Shown here piece by piece: positions 1 through 8,686 of a DNA stretch of 64,000 nt. The translations under genes and the position numbers were made by a program. This stretch comes from Streptomyces sp. 2131.1. Its GTDB lineage: Bacteria; Actinomycetota; Actinomycetes; Streptomycetales; Streptomycetaceae. Within the stretch, counting starts at the first letter, position 1. Every line of letters starts with the position of its first letter. The notes beneath the pieces are model-generated. The model was given only the letters and a program-made list of their open reading frames with translations. It ran no database searches and was not told the DNA's origin. The stretch spans positions 3,534,001 through 3,598,000 of the forward strand of contig NZ_FNSY01000001.1 of NCBI RefSeq assembly GCF_900105515.1. Direction: 5' to 3'.

Positions 1-352
1 GCTTCCACGACGGAATCCAGCGGCGCAGGCCCTGTCGGCCGGCCCGCGGGTAGTCGATGAAGCGCTTCTTGACCGGACGCCGTCCACCGCGGCCCTCCGG
101 CCCGCCGTCCCCGCCGCGGCGCCGGCCACCGCCTCCGGAGCCTCCTCGGCCCCCACCACCTCGCTGGGCCGCCCGTCTCGCGGCGGCGCGGCCCTCGTAG
201 GGAGCCTCCTCGCTGTGCGATTCGGAAGGTGAGGCTGAAGTTACTCCGCGTGACGGTGCCGTGCGGCGTCCGGAGGACTGCTGGGCGGCTCGTCGGGCCG
301 CGGCACGTCCGCCACCTTGCGGTTGCGACGTTTTGCGACGGTGCTCGCTCAT
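1..352 (-). CDS. Class A penicillin-binding protein-like (transglycosylase), 5' part only
   Basis: Partial gene running off the left edge; 117 codons are visible from an ATG at 350-352. The visible part is a basic, disordered Arg/Ala/Gly-rich cytoplasmic head that contains RAAARRAAQ twice and ends in KKRFIDYPRAG and RRWIPSWK, just where the membrane anchor of an actinobacterial bifunctional PBP would begin. No catalytic domain lies in the window. Identity rests on this style of N-terminus and on the known order in Streptomyces, where a transglycosylase/PBP gene is divergent from padR and inositol-phosphate synthase. It would polymerise and cross-link peptidoglycan outside the membrane. The rest of the gene was not seen, so another basic-tailed membrane protein is possible. 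Confidence 0.65.
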   Translation of the reverse strand, partial: MSEHRRKTSQPQGGGRAAARRAAQQSSGRRTAPSRGVTSASPSESHSEEAPYEGRAAARRAAQRGGGGRGGSGGGGRRRGGDGGPEGRGGRRPVKKRFIDYPRAGRQGLRRWIPSWK

Positions 353-739
353 CGAACGACTACTCCTCGGGCAGGCGAGAGCGCCTGGAAGCGGCAGGTG
401 AGATCCGGTCCCCCGAATGACGGACCAGCCCGGCGACAGGCCCGTCCGCAGTACATCCGGCTGGCCCGCGAGCACTGACGCACGCGTGCGTCTCGCGGTT
501 CCCGGTGGTCTGCATGCCGCACAGACTACGCACGGTCAAAACCCTTCTAGGACCGAACTTCACCTCAAATAACGCAAGTCGGTTCCTACGAATTAGCGAT
601 GTGACGCCGCTCACTGAGGCTCCCCTTGTCGGCGCGGGCGGTCCGATCTATCGTGCTGATGTATCGAGTCGATACATCAGCTCGGTACATCGACTCAGCA
701 CAAGGGACCGCGAGAGCACTCGGAGAAGGAGGGGCGAGG
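353..739. other. Divergent intergenic region with PadR-type operator
   Basis: About 390 bases between the divergent PBP-like gene and padR. It is less GC-rich than its surroundings around 535-600. It must hold the promoters of both genes, but I cannot place -10 and -35 boxes with confidence. The only strong element is the palindrome at 657-679. No further convincing gene is seen here. Confidence 0.5.
657..679. promoter_or_regulatory. Perfect palindromic operator, probably for the PadR regulator
   Basis: Two 11-base arms around a single central base form a perfect inverted repeat whose core is TGTATCGAGTCGATACA. A second, degenerate copy (GGTACATCGACT) follows about 20 bases further on. The site ends some 60 bases before the padR start codon. 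PadR proteins bind dyads of this type and usually repress their own gene. Binding here is inferred. Confidence 0.7.
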
Positions 740-1444
740 TTGAGCAGACGCTCCGGCATCCTCGAGTTCGCCGTCCTCGGACTGCTCCGCGAATCCCCGA
801 TGCACGGCTATGAGCTGCGCAAACGCCTCAACACCTCGTTGGGCATCTTCCGTGCCTTCAGTTACGGAACCCTCTACCCCTGCCTCAAGACGCTGGTCAC
901 CAACGGCTGGTTGATCGAGGAACCGGGGACTGCTCCGGCAGAGACGGTGCCCGGTTCCGGCCGGCCCGTCGCTCCTGCCTCGTCCCTGGCGGGGCGTCGC
1001 GCCAAGATCGTCTACCGGTTGACGGCCGAGGGCAAGGAGCATTTCGAGGAGCTGCTCTCGCACACCGGCCCCGACTCCTGGGAGGACGAGCACTTCGCGG
1101 CTCGCTTCGCCTTCTTCGGGCAGACGGAGCACGAGGTGCGGATGCGGGTGCTGGAAGGCCGTCGCAGCCGGCTGGAGGAGCGCCTGGAGAAGATGAGCGC
1201 CTCTCTGGCCCGCACCCGCGAGCGCCTCGACGACTACACACTTGAGCTGCAGCGACACGGCATGGAGTCCGTGGAGCGCGAAGTGCGCTGGCTGAACGAG
1301 CTCATCGAGAGCGAGCGGTCGGGACGGGATCAGCGACGATCCTCGCCCGAGGGCTCAGCTCAGCAGAAGACCGCAGGAGAGCCTGACGGCCTGCCCCGGC
1401 GGGGAGACAACCCGCCGGATCCGTCCGGCGACACCGCCAAGTGA
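740..1444 (+). CDS. PadR family transcriptional regulator
   Basis: A 234-residue protein beginning [16 protein letters not shown]. The N-terminal winged helix is typical of PadR ([26 protein letters not shown]) and is followed by a C-terminal dimerisation region with coiled-coil character ([26 protein letters not shown]). A Ser/Pro/Ala-rich insertion lies between the wing strands at about residues 60-90. The start is a TTG with a strong purine-rich RBS (GGAGAAGGAGGGG, 723-735). A longer ORF from 626 would run across the operator and is less likely. The stop is 62 bases before the ino1 start, so padR may regulate or be co-transcribed with inositol-phosphate synthase as well as controlling itself. 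Confidence 0.88.
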   Translation: MSRRSGILEFAVLGLLRESPMHGYELRKRLNTSLGIFRAFSYGTLYPCLKTLVTNGWLIEEPGTAPAETVPGSGRPVAPASSLAGRRAKIVYRLTAEGKEHFEELLSHTGPDSWEDEHFAARFAFFGQTEHEVRMRVLEGRRSRLEERLEKMSASLARTRERLDDYTLELQRHGMESVEREVRWLNELIESERSGRDQRRSSPEGSAQQKTAGEPDGLPRRGDNPPDPSGDTAK

Positions 1445-1506
1445 GTCCACCGCAGATCCGCGGCGGACTCATCAGAAACATCCATTACACACAGGGAGCA
1501 ACCGGA

Positions 1507-2589
1507 ATGGGTTCGGTTCGCGTAGCCATCGTCGGCGTGGGCAACTGCGCCGCCTCGCTGGTCCAGGGCGTCGAGTACTACAAGGACGCCGATCCGGCCG
1601 GCAAGGTGCCCGGTCTGATGCACGTCCAGTTCGGCGACTACCACGTGCGGGACGTCGAGTTCGTCGCCGCCTTCGACGTCGACGCGAAGAAGGTCGGCCT
1701 GGACCTCTCGGACGCCATCGGCGCGAGCGAGAACAACACCATCAAGCTCTGCGACGTGCCGAACGCCGGCGTCACCGTCCAGCGCGGCCACACCCACGAC
1801 GGCCTGGGCAAGTACTACCGCCAGACGATCGAGGAGTCCGCCGAGGCCCCGGTCGACATCGTCCAGATCCTCAAGGACCGCAAGGTCGACGTCCTCGTCT
1901 GCTACCTCCCGGTGGGCTCCGAGGTCGCCGCGAAGTTCTACGCGCAGTGCGCCATCGACGCCAAGGTCGCGTTCGTCAACGCCCTCCCGGTCTTCATCGC
2001 CGGCACCAAGGAGTGGGCGGACAAGTTCACCGAGGCCGGTGTCCCGATCGTCGGCGACGACATCAAGTCGCAGGTCGGCGCCACCATCACGCACCGCGTG
2101 ATGGCGAAGCTCTTCGAGGACCGGGGCGTCATCCTGGACCGCACGATGCAGCTGAACGTCGGCGGCAACATGGACTTCAAGAACATGCTCGAGCGTGAGC
2201 GCCTGGAGTCCAAGAAGATCTCCAAGACGCAGGCCGTCACCTCGCAGATCCGCGACCGCGAGCTCGGCGCGGACAACGTCCACATCGGCCCGTCGGACTA
2301 CGTGGCCTGGCTGGACGACCGCAAGTGGGCGTACGTGCGCCTCGAGGGCCGCGCCTTCGGTGACGTTCCGCTGAACCTGGAGTACAAGCTCGAGGTCTGG
2401 GACTCCCCGAACTCGGCCGGTGTCATCATCGACGCCGTCCGTGCCGCGAAGATCGCCAAGGACCGCGGCATCGGTGGCCCGATCCTCTCGGCGTCCTCCT
2501 ACTTCATGAAGTCCCCGCCGGTTCAGTACTTCGACGACGAGGCCCGCGAGAACGTCGAGAAGTTCATCCGCGGCGAGGTCTCCAACTGA
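1507..2589 (+). CDS. ino1: Inositol-3-phosphate synthase (actinobacterial type)
   Basis: A 360-residue cytoplasmic enzyme that converts glucose-6-phosphate to myo-inositol-3-phosphate with NAD as internal redox cofactor. The product feeds phosphatidylinositol and mycothiol synthesis. The N-terminal Rossmann motif [16 protein letters not shown] (about residues 5-20) and conserved blocks such as [16 protein letters not shown] and [12 protein letters not shown] identify the family, and the length is normal. The ATG at 1507 is preferred because GGGAG stands upstream and the protein then starts exactly at the Rossmann strand; in-frame codons back to 1441 would add an unlikely tail overlapping the padR stop. 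A strong hairpin follows the gene. Confidence 0.95.
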   Translation: MGSVRVAIVGVGNCAASLVQGVEYYKDADPAGKVPGLMHVQFGDYHVRDVEFVAAFDVDAKKVGLDLSDAIGASENNTIKLCDVPNAGVTVQRGHTHDGLGKYYRQTIEESAEAPVDIVQILKDRKVDVLVCYLPVGSEVAAKFYAQCAIDAKVAFVNALPVFIAGTKEWADKFTEAGVPIVGDDIKSQVGATITHRVMAKLFEDRGVILDRTMQLNVGGNMDFKNMLERERLESKKISKTQAVTSQIRDRELGADNVHIGPSDYVAWLDDRKWAYVRLEGRAFGDVPLNLEYKLEVWDSPNSAGVIIDAVRAAKIAKDRGIGGPILSASSYFMKSPPVQYFDDEARENVEKFIRGEVSN

Positions 2590-2648
2590 CTCAGCTGAGT
2601 CGGTCGGGCCGGTGAGGAGCGGCAGCGCTTCTCGTCTGCCGCGCCATT

Positions 2649-2681
2649 GAGGGTCCCCGGGCAATGCGCCCGGGGGCCCTC
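2649..2681 (+). terminator. Intrinsic terminator-like hairpin after ino1
   Basis: GC-rich stem with the perfect core CCCCGGGC/GCCCGGGG around an AATGC loop, extended outward by a G-T pair and five further pairs. There is no T tract, as is usual in Streptomyces. It lies 60 bases after the ino1 stop and just before the MFS gene. Confidence 0.75.
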
Positions 2682-2703
2682 TGCGTGTGTGACCCTTGCT
2701 CCC

Positions 2704-3972
2704 ATGCCCGTCGTACGTGATCTGCGCGTACTCCTGCGCCTTCGGAACTTCCGCCGCCTGCTGGCAGTGCGGATCCTGTCCCAGTCGGCCGACGGCGTCT
2801 ATCAGGTGGCTCTGGCCACACACGTGGTCTTCGCCCCCGAGAAGCAGACGTCCGCGGGTGCCATCGCCTCCGCCATGGCCGTGCTCCTGCTCCCCTACTC
2901 GCTCATCGGCCCGTTCGCGGGCGTGCTGCTGGACCGCTGGCCCCGCCGCCAGATCTTCCTCTACGGCAACCTGCTGCGCTCCGCGCTCGCCTGCTGCACC
3001 GCGCTCCTCATCATCGGGGCGGCTCCCGTCTGGCTCTTCTACACCTCCGCCCTCTGCGTCACCGCAGTCAACCGCTTCGTCCTCGCCGGGCTCTCCGCCG
3101 CGCTGCCGCGCGTGGTCGACCGGGAACGCCTGGTGCTCGCCAACTCGCTCTCGCCGACGGCGGGAACCCTCGCCGCGACGGCGGGCGGCGGACTCGCCTT
3201 CCTGGTGCGGCTGCTGCTGGCGGACTCCGACGCGGTCGTGGTGCTGCTGGGCGCGGCGCTCTACCTCGCATCGGCACTGGCGTCGCTGAGCCTGGCGTCG
3301 GGGCTCCTGGGGCCGGACCGAGGACCAGGCCGGATGCCACTGCGGGCGGCGCTCGCCGCCGCGGGCGGCGGACTCCTCGACGGACTGCGGCACTTGATGG
3401 AGCACAGGAGCGCTTCCCGCGCGCTGACCGCGATGACGGTGATCCGCTTCTGTTACGGGGCCCTGACCGTCATGGTCCTGATGCTCTGCCGGTACGCCTG
3501 GGCGGACGGCGAGGACGACGGTCTGGCCCTGCTCGGCCTGGCGGTCGTGGTGTCAGGCGCCGGCTTCTTCGCGGCGGCGGTGCTGACCCCGTGGGCCGCG
3601 GCTCGGCTCGGACGGTTCCGCTGGATGGTGGCATGCGCGGCGACCGCCGCGGTCCTCGAACCGGCGTTGGGCCTGTGGTTCGCCCCGGCGCCGATGCTCG
3701 TGGCTGCGTTCGTCCTCGGGCTCGTCACCCAGGGGGCGAAGATTGCCACGGACACCGTGGTGCAGATCGCGGTGGACGACGCCTACCGCGGCAGGGCCTT
3801 CTCGTTCTACGACGTGCTGTTCAACGTCGCCTTTGTCGCCGCCGCGGCAGCGGCCGCATTGATGCTGCCTCCTGACGGGCGGTCGGTCGCGCTCGTGATG
3901 GGCGTGGCAGCGCTCTACGCAAGCTCTGCCCTGTACCTGGCGCATTGGAGTCGGAACGGGGATGTCCTATAG
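2704..3972 (+). CDS. MFS transporter
   Basis: A 422-residue polytopic membrane protein with about twelve hydrophobic segments. The short cytoplasmic N-terminus (MPVVRDLRVLLRLRNFRRLL) and the loop GVLLDRWPRRQIFLYGNLLR between helices 2 and 3 match the MFS D-R-x-x-R/K signature. I used the ATG at 2704, which gives the usual short head; the longer frame from 2647 runs through the ino1 terminator. Substrate unknown. Drug or metabolite export is possible, but nothing in the sequence decides it. The neighbours conserved around it in Streptomyces are ino1 and an LppU/SCO3897 protein. Confidence 0.88.
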   Translation: MPVVRDLRVLLRLRNFRRLLAVRILSQSADGVYQVALATHVVFAPEKQTSAGAIASAMAVLLLPYSLIGPFAGVLLDRWPRRQIFLYGNLLRSALACCTALLIIGAAPVWLFYTSALCVTAVNRFVLAGLSAALPRVVDRERLVLANSLSPTAGTLAATAGGGLAFLVRLLLADSDAVVVLLGAALYLASALASLSLASGLLGPDRGPGRMPLRAALAAAGGGLLDGLRHLMEHRSASRALTAMTVIRFCYGALTVMVLMLCRYAWADGEDDGLALLGLAVVVSGAGFFAAAVLTPWAAARLGRFRWMVACAATAAVLEPALGLWFAPAPMLVAAFVLGLVTQGAKIATDTVVQIAVDDAYRGRAFSFYDVLFNVAFVAAAAAAALMLPPDGRSVALVMGVAALYASSALYLAHWSRNGDVL

Positions 3973-4016
3973 CGTGCCCGCGTCAAGCAGGACACGTTAA
4001 TCACGGGGGCATTCAG

Positions 4017-4586
4017 ATGACTTACCCGCCGCAGCAGGGCAACGGCCCGTACGGCCAGCAGCCGGCCCAGCCCTACCCTCCACAGCAGAGCGGATACGGC
4101 TACCCGCAGCAACAGCCCCAGCAGCCGCAGCAGGGGTGGGGCGGGCCTCAGCAGCCCTACCCTCCGCACCAGGGCCAGCAGCCGCAGGGGTGGGGAGGTG
4201 GCCCCCAGGGGCCCCAGGGCCCTGCCCAGCCGTCGGGCGGCAAGAAGGCCTTCCTCGCCACGCGCAACATCATCATCATCGTGGTAGGCATCGCCGTGCT
4301 GATCGGGCTGAAGTTCGGCCTGGGCGAGATATTCGAGTCCGACGCCAAGGCCGCTTCGGTCGGGGACTGCCTGGAGAACAAGGGCACCAACTTCGACCCG
4401 GACATGAAGTCGGTCGACTGCTCTTCGTCCGCAGCCGAGTACAAGGTCGCGGAGGTCCACGACAGCACGACCGACACGGATCTCTGTGACGCGGAGAAGT
4501 ACTCCGCCTACACCGAGAGCTCGGGTAGTCGTAAGAGCCGGAGCAGCGTGGTGCTCTGCCTGACGCCGCTCAAGCCGACCGGCTGA
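4017..4586 (+). CDS. LppU/SCO3897 family membrane protein
   Basis: A 189-residue single-pass protein. The first 70 residues are a cytoplasmic Pro/Gln/Gly/Tyr-rich low-complexity tail with PPQQ and YPPQ repeats. One membrane helix follows (NIIIIVVGIAVLIGLKFGLG, about residues 82-101), then a small extracellular domain with four cysteines (VGDCLENKG, SVDCSSS, TDLCDAEKY, VVLCLTP), presumably two disulfides. Domain and position match the family named for the S. coelicolor gene at this place. Its function is not known. Start: ATG after GGGGGC. The gene ends at the first parS palindrome. Confidence 0.8.
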   Translation: MTYPPQQGNGPYGQQPAQPYPPQQSGYGYPQQQPQQPQQGWGGPQQPYPPHQGQQPQGWGGGPQGPQGPAQPSGGKKAFLATRNIIIIVVGIAVLIGLKFGLGEIFESDAKAASVGDCLENKGTNFDPDMKSVDCSSSAAEYKVAEVHDSTTDTDLCDAEKYSAYTESSGSRKSRSSVVLCLTPLKPTG

Positions 4587-4612
4587 GGCTCCGCATCACC
4601 CAGAACACCGAA

Positions 4613-4646
4613 CGAGGGCGTTGTTTCACGTGAAACAACGCCCTCG
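4613..4646. repeat. parS: parS site (4623-4636) at the centre of a 34-bp perfect palindrome
   Basis: The central 14 bases GTTTCACGTGAAAC are the ParB-binding consensus. The symmetry continues outward (CGAGGGCGTT on the left and its exact complement on the right) to give 17-bp arms with no loop. As RNA it would fold into a long hairpin, so it can also serve as a terminator between the convergent LppU-like gene and pcnA. Confidence 0.9.
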
Positions 4647-4652
4647 GCGTAT

Positions 4653-4694
4653 GCCTCGGCGCTCATGTTTCACGTGAAACATGAGCGCCGAGGC
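4653..4694. repeat. parS: parS site (4667-4680) at the centre of a 42-bp perfect palindrome
   Basis: A second ParB consensus GTTTCACGTGAAAC, 44 bases from the first, is again flanked by exact inverted arms (GCCTCGGCGCTCAT and complement). The palindrome ends 20 bases before the pcnA stop on the opposite strand. It is a likely bidirectional terminator as well as a segregation site. Confidence 0.9.
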
Positions 4695-4714
4695 AGCGAT
4701 CGGAAGCGCGAGCG

Positions 4715-6157
4715 TCAGCTCTGCGCCTCCCACCACTTCTTCAGTTCCGCGACCGCCTGGTCATGCTCCAGCGGGCCGTTCTCCAAGCGCAGCTCCAGGA
4801 GGAACGCGTACGCCTTGCCGATGACCGGGCCGGGCCCCACGCCCAGGATCTGCATGATCTCGTTGCCGTCCAGGTCCGGCCGGATCGCGTCCAGCTCTTC
4901 CTGGCTCTTCAACTGGGCAATGCGCTCTTCCAGCCCGTCGTATGTGCGCGAGAGGGCGGCGGCCTTGCGCTTGTTGCGCGTGGTGCAGTCCGACCGGGTC
5001 AACTTGTGCAGCCGTTCCAGAAGCGGACCGGCGTCCCTCACGTAGCGGCGGACCGCGGAGTCGGTCCACTCGCCGTCGCCGTAGCCGTGGAAGCGCAGAT
5101 GCAGCTCCACCAGCTTCGAGACGTCCTTGACCATCTCGTTGGAGTACTTGAGCGCCGTCATGCGCTTCTTCGTCATCTTCGCGCCCACCACCTCGTGATG
5201 GTGGAAGGAGACCCGCCCGTCCTTCTCGAAGCGGCGCGTCCTCGGCTTGCCGATGTCATGCAGGAGGGCGGCAATGCGCAAAACGAGGTCGGGCCCGTCC
5301 TCCTCCAGGTCGATCGCCTGCTCCAGGACGGTCAGGGAGTGCTCGTAGACATCCTTGTGCCGGTGATGCTCGTCACTCTCCAGCTGGAGCGCCGGGAGCT
5401 CGGGCAGGATCTGCTGGGCCAGCCCCGTAGCGACGAGGAGGGACAGGCCCTTCCGGGGATGCGCGGAAAGAAGGAGCTTGTTCAGCTCCTCACGCACGCG
5501 TTCGGCGGAGACGATCTCGATCCGGCCGGCCATCTCGGTCATGGCGGTGACGACCTCGGGAGCCACCTCGAAGTCGAGCTGTGCGGCGAACCGTGCCGCG
5601 CGCAGCATGCGCAGCGGGTCGTCCGAGAACGACTCCTCGGGCGTCCCGGGGGTGCGCAGAACCCGCTCGGCCAGGTCCTCCAGACCTCCGTGGGGGTCGA
5701 TGAACTCCTTCTCGGGCAGCGCGACCGCCATGGCGTTCACCGTGAAGTCGCGCCGCACGAGGTCGTCCTCGATGGAGTCGCCGTAGGACACCTCCGGCTT
5801 GCGCGAGGTCCGGTCGTACGCCTCCGACCGGTACGTCGTGACCTCGATCTGGTAGCCGTGCTTCTGCGCACCCACCGTGCCGAAGGCGATCCCGACCTCC
5901 CATACGGAGTCGGCCCACGGCCTGACGATCTTCAGCACATCCTCGGGGCGGGCATCGGTCGTGAAATCCAGGTCGTTCCCGAGCCTGCCGAGCAGTGCGT
6001 CGCGGACCGAGCCGCCGACCAGTGCGAGACTGAATCCGGCATCCTGGAATCGGCGGGCGAGATCGTCGGCGACCGGGGAGACCCGCAGCAGTTCGCTGAC
6101 TGCGCGGTGCTGCACCTGGGTCAGGGCGCTGGAGTTGTCTTCGTTGGCGTTCGGCAC
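4715..6157 (-). CDS. CCA tRNA nucleotidyltransferase (PcnB/PcnA type with HD domain)
   Basis: A 480-residue enzyme that adds or repairs the CCA end of tRNAs. The head domain carries GGSVRDALLGR (48-58) and the catalytic carboxylates of DLDFTTD (62-64), then RRDFTVNAMA and the nucleotide-selecting region DPLRMLRAARF. A C-terminal HD phosphohydrolase domain is present (LLHDIGK with H300-D301; FHHHEVVGAK). Length is normal for the actinobacterial form. Start ATG at 6157. It matters here because tRNA-Ala and tRNA-Leu in this window do not encode CCA. It runs divergently from the DUF6049-like gene and convergently with the LppU-like gene across the two parS palindromes. Confidence 0.93.
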   Translation of the reverse strand: MPNANEDNSSALTQVQHRAVSELLRVSPVADDLARRFQDAGFSLALVGGSVRDALLGRLGNDLDFTTDARPEDVLKIVRPWADSVWEVGIAFGTVGAQKHGYQIEVTTYRSEAYDRTSRKPEVSYGDSIEDDLVRRDFTVNAMAVALPEKEFIDPHGGLEDLAERVLRTPGTPEESFSDDPLRMLRAARFAAQLDFEVAPEVVTAMTEMAGRIEIVSAERVREELNKLLLSAHPRKGLSLLVATGLAQQILPELPALQLESDEHHRHKDVYEHSLTVLEQAIDLEEDGPDLVLRIAALLHDIGKPRTRRFEKDGRVSFHHHEVVGAKMTKKRMTALKYSNEMVKDVSKLVELHLRFHGYGDGEWTDSAVRRYVRDAGPLLERLHKLTRSDCTTRNKRKAAALSRTYDGLEERIAQLKSQEELDAIRPDLDGNEIMQILGVGPGPVIGKAYAFLLELRLENGPLEHDQAVAELKKWWEAQS

Positions 6158-6338
6158 AACAGAAAAGGGTACGTGCCCCCACCGGTCCGGGCGTCACGAG
6201 TTTCCTCGCCCCTGCGAGACTCTCACGATCATGCAGCGCACTCCCCAGCACTTAGTCCCAGCAAGCCTCGTTACCATGCGGGGACGCAGCGACGGACAAC
6301 GGTCGCCAGCAGCCGACGATGACGAGGGACGGGTACGC

Positions 6339-8636
6339 GTGGCCGAGGCGGCAGACATCCAGGGGATGCATCCCTCTCCTGCCCGCCGGTGGCTGCGGCG
6401 CACAGCCGCCGTGCTCGCCGGGGCTCCGCTCGTCGCCGCCCTGCTGGCCGGAGCATCCGCCCCGCAGGCCCGGGCAGACGCGCCCGCGAAGGCCCCCACG
6501 GGCTCCAGCACGGTCGCGGTGTCGCTGGACCAGATCACCCCCAGCGCCCCCGAGAAGGGGGACACGCTGAGGATTTCGGGCACCCTGACCAACAAGGGCA
6601 AGGAAACGGTCACCGACGCCCAGGTCGATCTGCGGGTCGGCCCCCGGCTCTACAGCAGGACCGCCATCGACACGGCCGCCGGCCGTACGGGATACCTGCC
6701 CGGGACCGACCCCTATCCACTCGGGGGCAAGTACACGGTCGAGATCGACAAGCTGCGTTCGGGCATCAGCCAGGACTTCACGCTGTCGGTCCCGGTCAGC
6801 AAGCTGGGCCTCGGGGACGACGGGGTCTACCAGCTGGGCATCTCGCTGTCCGGCCGGACCTCGCACACCGTGTACGACCAGGTACTCGGCATCAAGCGGA
6901 CCTTCCTGCCCTGGCAGGACGGGGAACGCGACTCGCGGATCGGCCTCAGCTACCTCTGGCCGCTCATCGCGTCCGCTCACCTCACGGCGGAGACCGGCTC
7001 CGACGAGCAGCAGACGCCGGTGTTCGCCGACGACGACCTCGCCGCCGAGATCGCCCCGGGCGGCCGTCTGGAGCAGATGGTGTCACTGGGCAGGCAGCTG
7101 CCCGTGACCTGGGTCATCGATCCGGACCTGCTGGCCAGCGTCGACGCGATGACCAAGCCCTACCGGGTCAGGTCCGGCGACACCACGGTCGCCGGGACGA
7201 ACCAGGAGGTGGCCAAGAAGTGGCTCACCTCGCTGGAGGCGGCCGTCTCCGAGGGCAAGGTCGTGGCCCTGCCGTTCGGCGACCCGGACCTCGCCTCGAT
7301 CGCCCACCGCGGCAAGACCGTCTCGGGCACCCTCAGCCATCTGCAGACCGCCAGTGAGGTCGCCGGGATGACGGTGGAGACGATCCTCCACCTGAAGCCC
7401 TCGACCGACTTCGCGTGGCCGGTGGACGGTGCGGTGGACCCGTCGATCGTGGACGTCGCCACCTCGGCCGGCGCCCACAACGTGATCGCCCGCAGCGACA
7501 GCCTCGAAGAGACCGGGAACCTGGCCTACACGCCCTCCGCCGCCCGCCCGATCGGCGGCGGCACCACGGCGGTCGTCGCCGACGCACGGCTCTCCACCGC
7601 CTTCCAGGGAGACATGGGCAACGCGGGCAGCTCCACGCTCGCCGTGCAGAAGTTCCTCGCCCTGACACTCGCCCTGGCCGAGCAGGACACGGACAAGGAC
7701 CGGTCCGTCGTCGTGGCGCCCTCCCGCATGCCGACGGTCGCCCAGGCCCAGTCGATGGCCCGCGCCCTCCACGCGCTGGACGACGACCGCTGGACACAGC
7801 CCCAGGGGCTCACCAAGGCATCGGCGACCAAGCCGGACGCGGAGGCGACCACCAGCGTGCCGCCGGCCTCCCGGTACCCGAAGAAGCTGCGCCGCCAGGA
7901 GCTGCCGACGCAGGCCTTCCAGGACATCAAGTCCATCCAGTCCTCGCTCGACAACTTCCAGGTCATCCTCACCCACCCCGAGCGGGTGGTGACGCCCTTC
8001 GGCAACGCCGTCAACCGGTCCATGTCGACGTCGTGGCGCGGCAGACCGCTGAAGGCCCAGCAGTACCGGGATTCGGTCCGCACCTATCTCCAGGGGCTGG
8101 TCGGCGAGGTCCAGCTCGTCCCGAAGTCGGACATCACCCTGTCCGGTCGCAGCGCCACGATCCCCGTGACCGTGCAGAACCGGCTGCTTCAGGACGTCGA
8201 CGACCTCGTACTGCGGCTGAAGTCGGACAACGCGACCCGTCTGAAGTTGAACGACGGTGGCAGCACGGCGGAGCAGCCCATCCAGATCGGCGCCGGCCAC
8301 AGCCAGTCGGTGAAGTTCGACGCGGCGGCCAACATCAACGGCCAGGTCCAGATGACCGCGCAGCTCTACACGAAGGACGGGACTCCGTACGGTGAGGAGA
8401 TGGCCTTCACCGTGAAGGTCTCCGAGATCACCCCGACGGTGCTTCTGGTGATCGCGGGCGGGCTGCTGCTGCTGGTCCTGGCCGGCATCAGGATGTATGC
8501 ACATCGCAAGCGCGCCAACGGGGGCGGCGCGGCGGGCGACGACGGCAGTGAACCCGAGCAGCCGAGTGACCCGACGCCGGACACCGGTCCCGAAAGCACG
8601 GAGCCGTCGGGCACGGGTGAGAAAGTGGACCGTTGA
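6339..8636 (+). CDS. DUF6049-like secreted, membrane-anchored protein
   Basis: A 765-residue envelope protein. It has a basic N-terminus and signal peptide (RRWLRRTAAVLAGAPLVAAL, ending ARADAPA near residue 46), a long extracytoplasmic part, and one C-terminal helix (VLLVIAGGLLLLVLAGIRMY, about 700-720) followed by a basic, then acidic tail. An early beta-rich region (LRISGTLTNKGKETVTDAQV) looks like an Ig/CARDB fold. I used the GTG at 6339 behind GAGGGACGGG; the ATGs at 6276 and 6366 are also in frame. No enzyme motif is evident. It sits directly upstream of murJ and is conserved there in Streptomyces, which suggests an envelope role; function unknown. Confidence 0.78.
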   Translation: MAEAADIQGMHPSPARRWLRRTAAVLAGAPLVAALLAGASAPQARADAPAKAPTGSSTVAVSLDQITPSAPEKGDTLRISGTLTNKGKETVTDAQVDLRVGPRLYSRTAIDTAAGRTGYLPGTDPYPLGGKYTVEIDKLRSGISQDFTLSVPVSKLGLGDDGVYQLGISLSGRTSHTVYDQVLGIKRTFLPWQDGERDSRIGLSYLWPLIASAHLTAETGSDEQQTPVFADDDLAAEIAPGGRLEQMVSLGRQLPVTWVIDPDLLASVDAMTKPYRVRSGDTTVAGTNQEVAKKWLTSLEAAVSEGKVVALPFGDPDLASIAHRGKTVSGTLSHLQTASEVAGMTVETILHLKPSTDFAWPVDGAVDPSIVDVATSAGAHNVIARSDSLEETGNLAYTPSAARPIGGGTTAVVADARLSTAFQGDMGNAGSSTLAVQKFLALTLALAEQDTDKDRSVVVAPSRMPTVAQAQSMARALHALDDDRWTQPQGLTKASATKPDAEATTSVPPASRYPKKLRRQELPTQAFQDIKSIQSSLDNFQVILTHPERVVTPFGNAVNRSMSTSWRGRPLKAQQYRDSVRTYLQGLVGEVQLVPKSDITLSGRSATIPVTVQNRLLQDVDDLVLRLKSDNATRLKLNDGGSTAEQPIQIGAGHSQSVKFDAAANINGQVQMTAQLYTKDGTPYGEEMAFTVKVSEITPTVLLVIAGGLLLLVLAGIRMYAHRKRANGGGAAGDDGSEPEQPSDPTPDTGPESTEPSGTGEKVDR

Positions 8637-8686
8637 GCAGATGTCTGTCGTGGCCGGTCGGCCGGGGACGATGAGGTGGGGTTTCG

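Noticed and set aside
1360..3405. 681-residue minus-strand ORF opposite ino1 and the MFS gene
   Set aside because: Long antisense frame typical of high-GC DNA (Arg/Asp/Val/Leu-rich, no family motif), fully shadowing two real genes.
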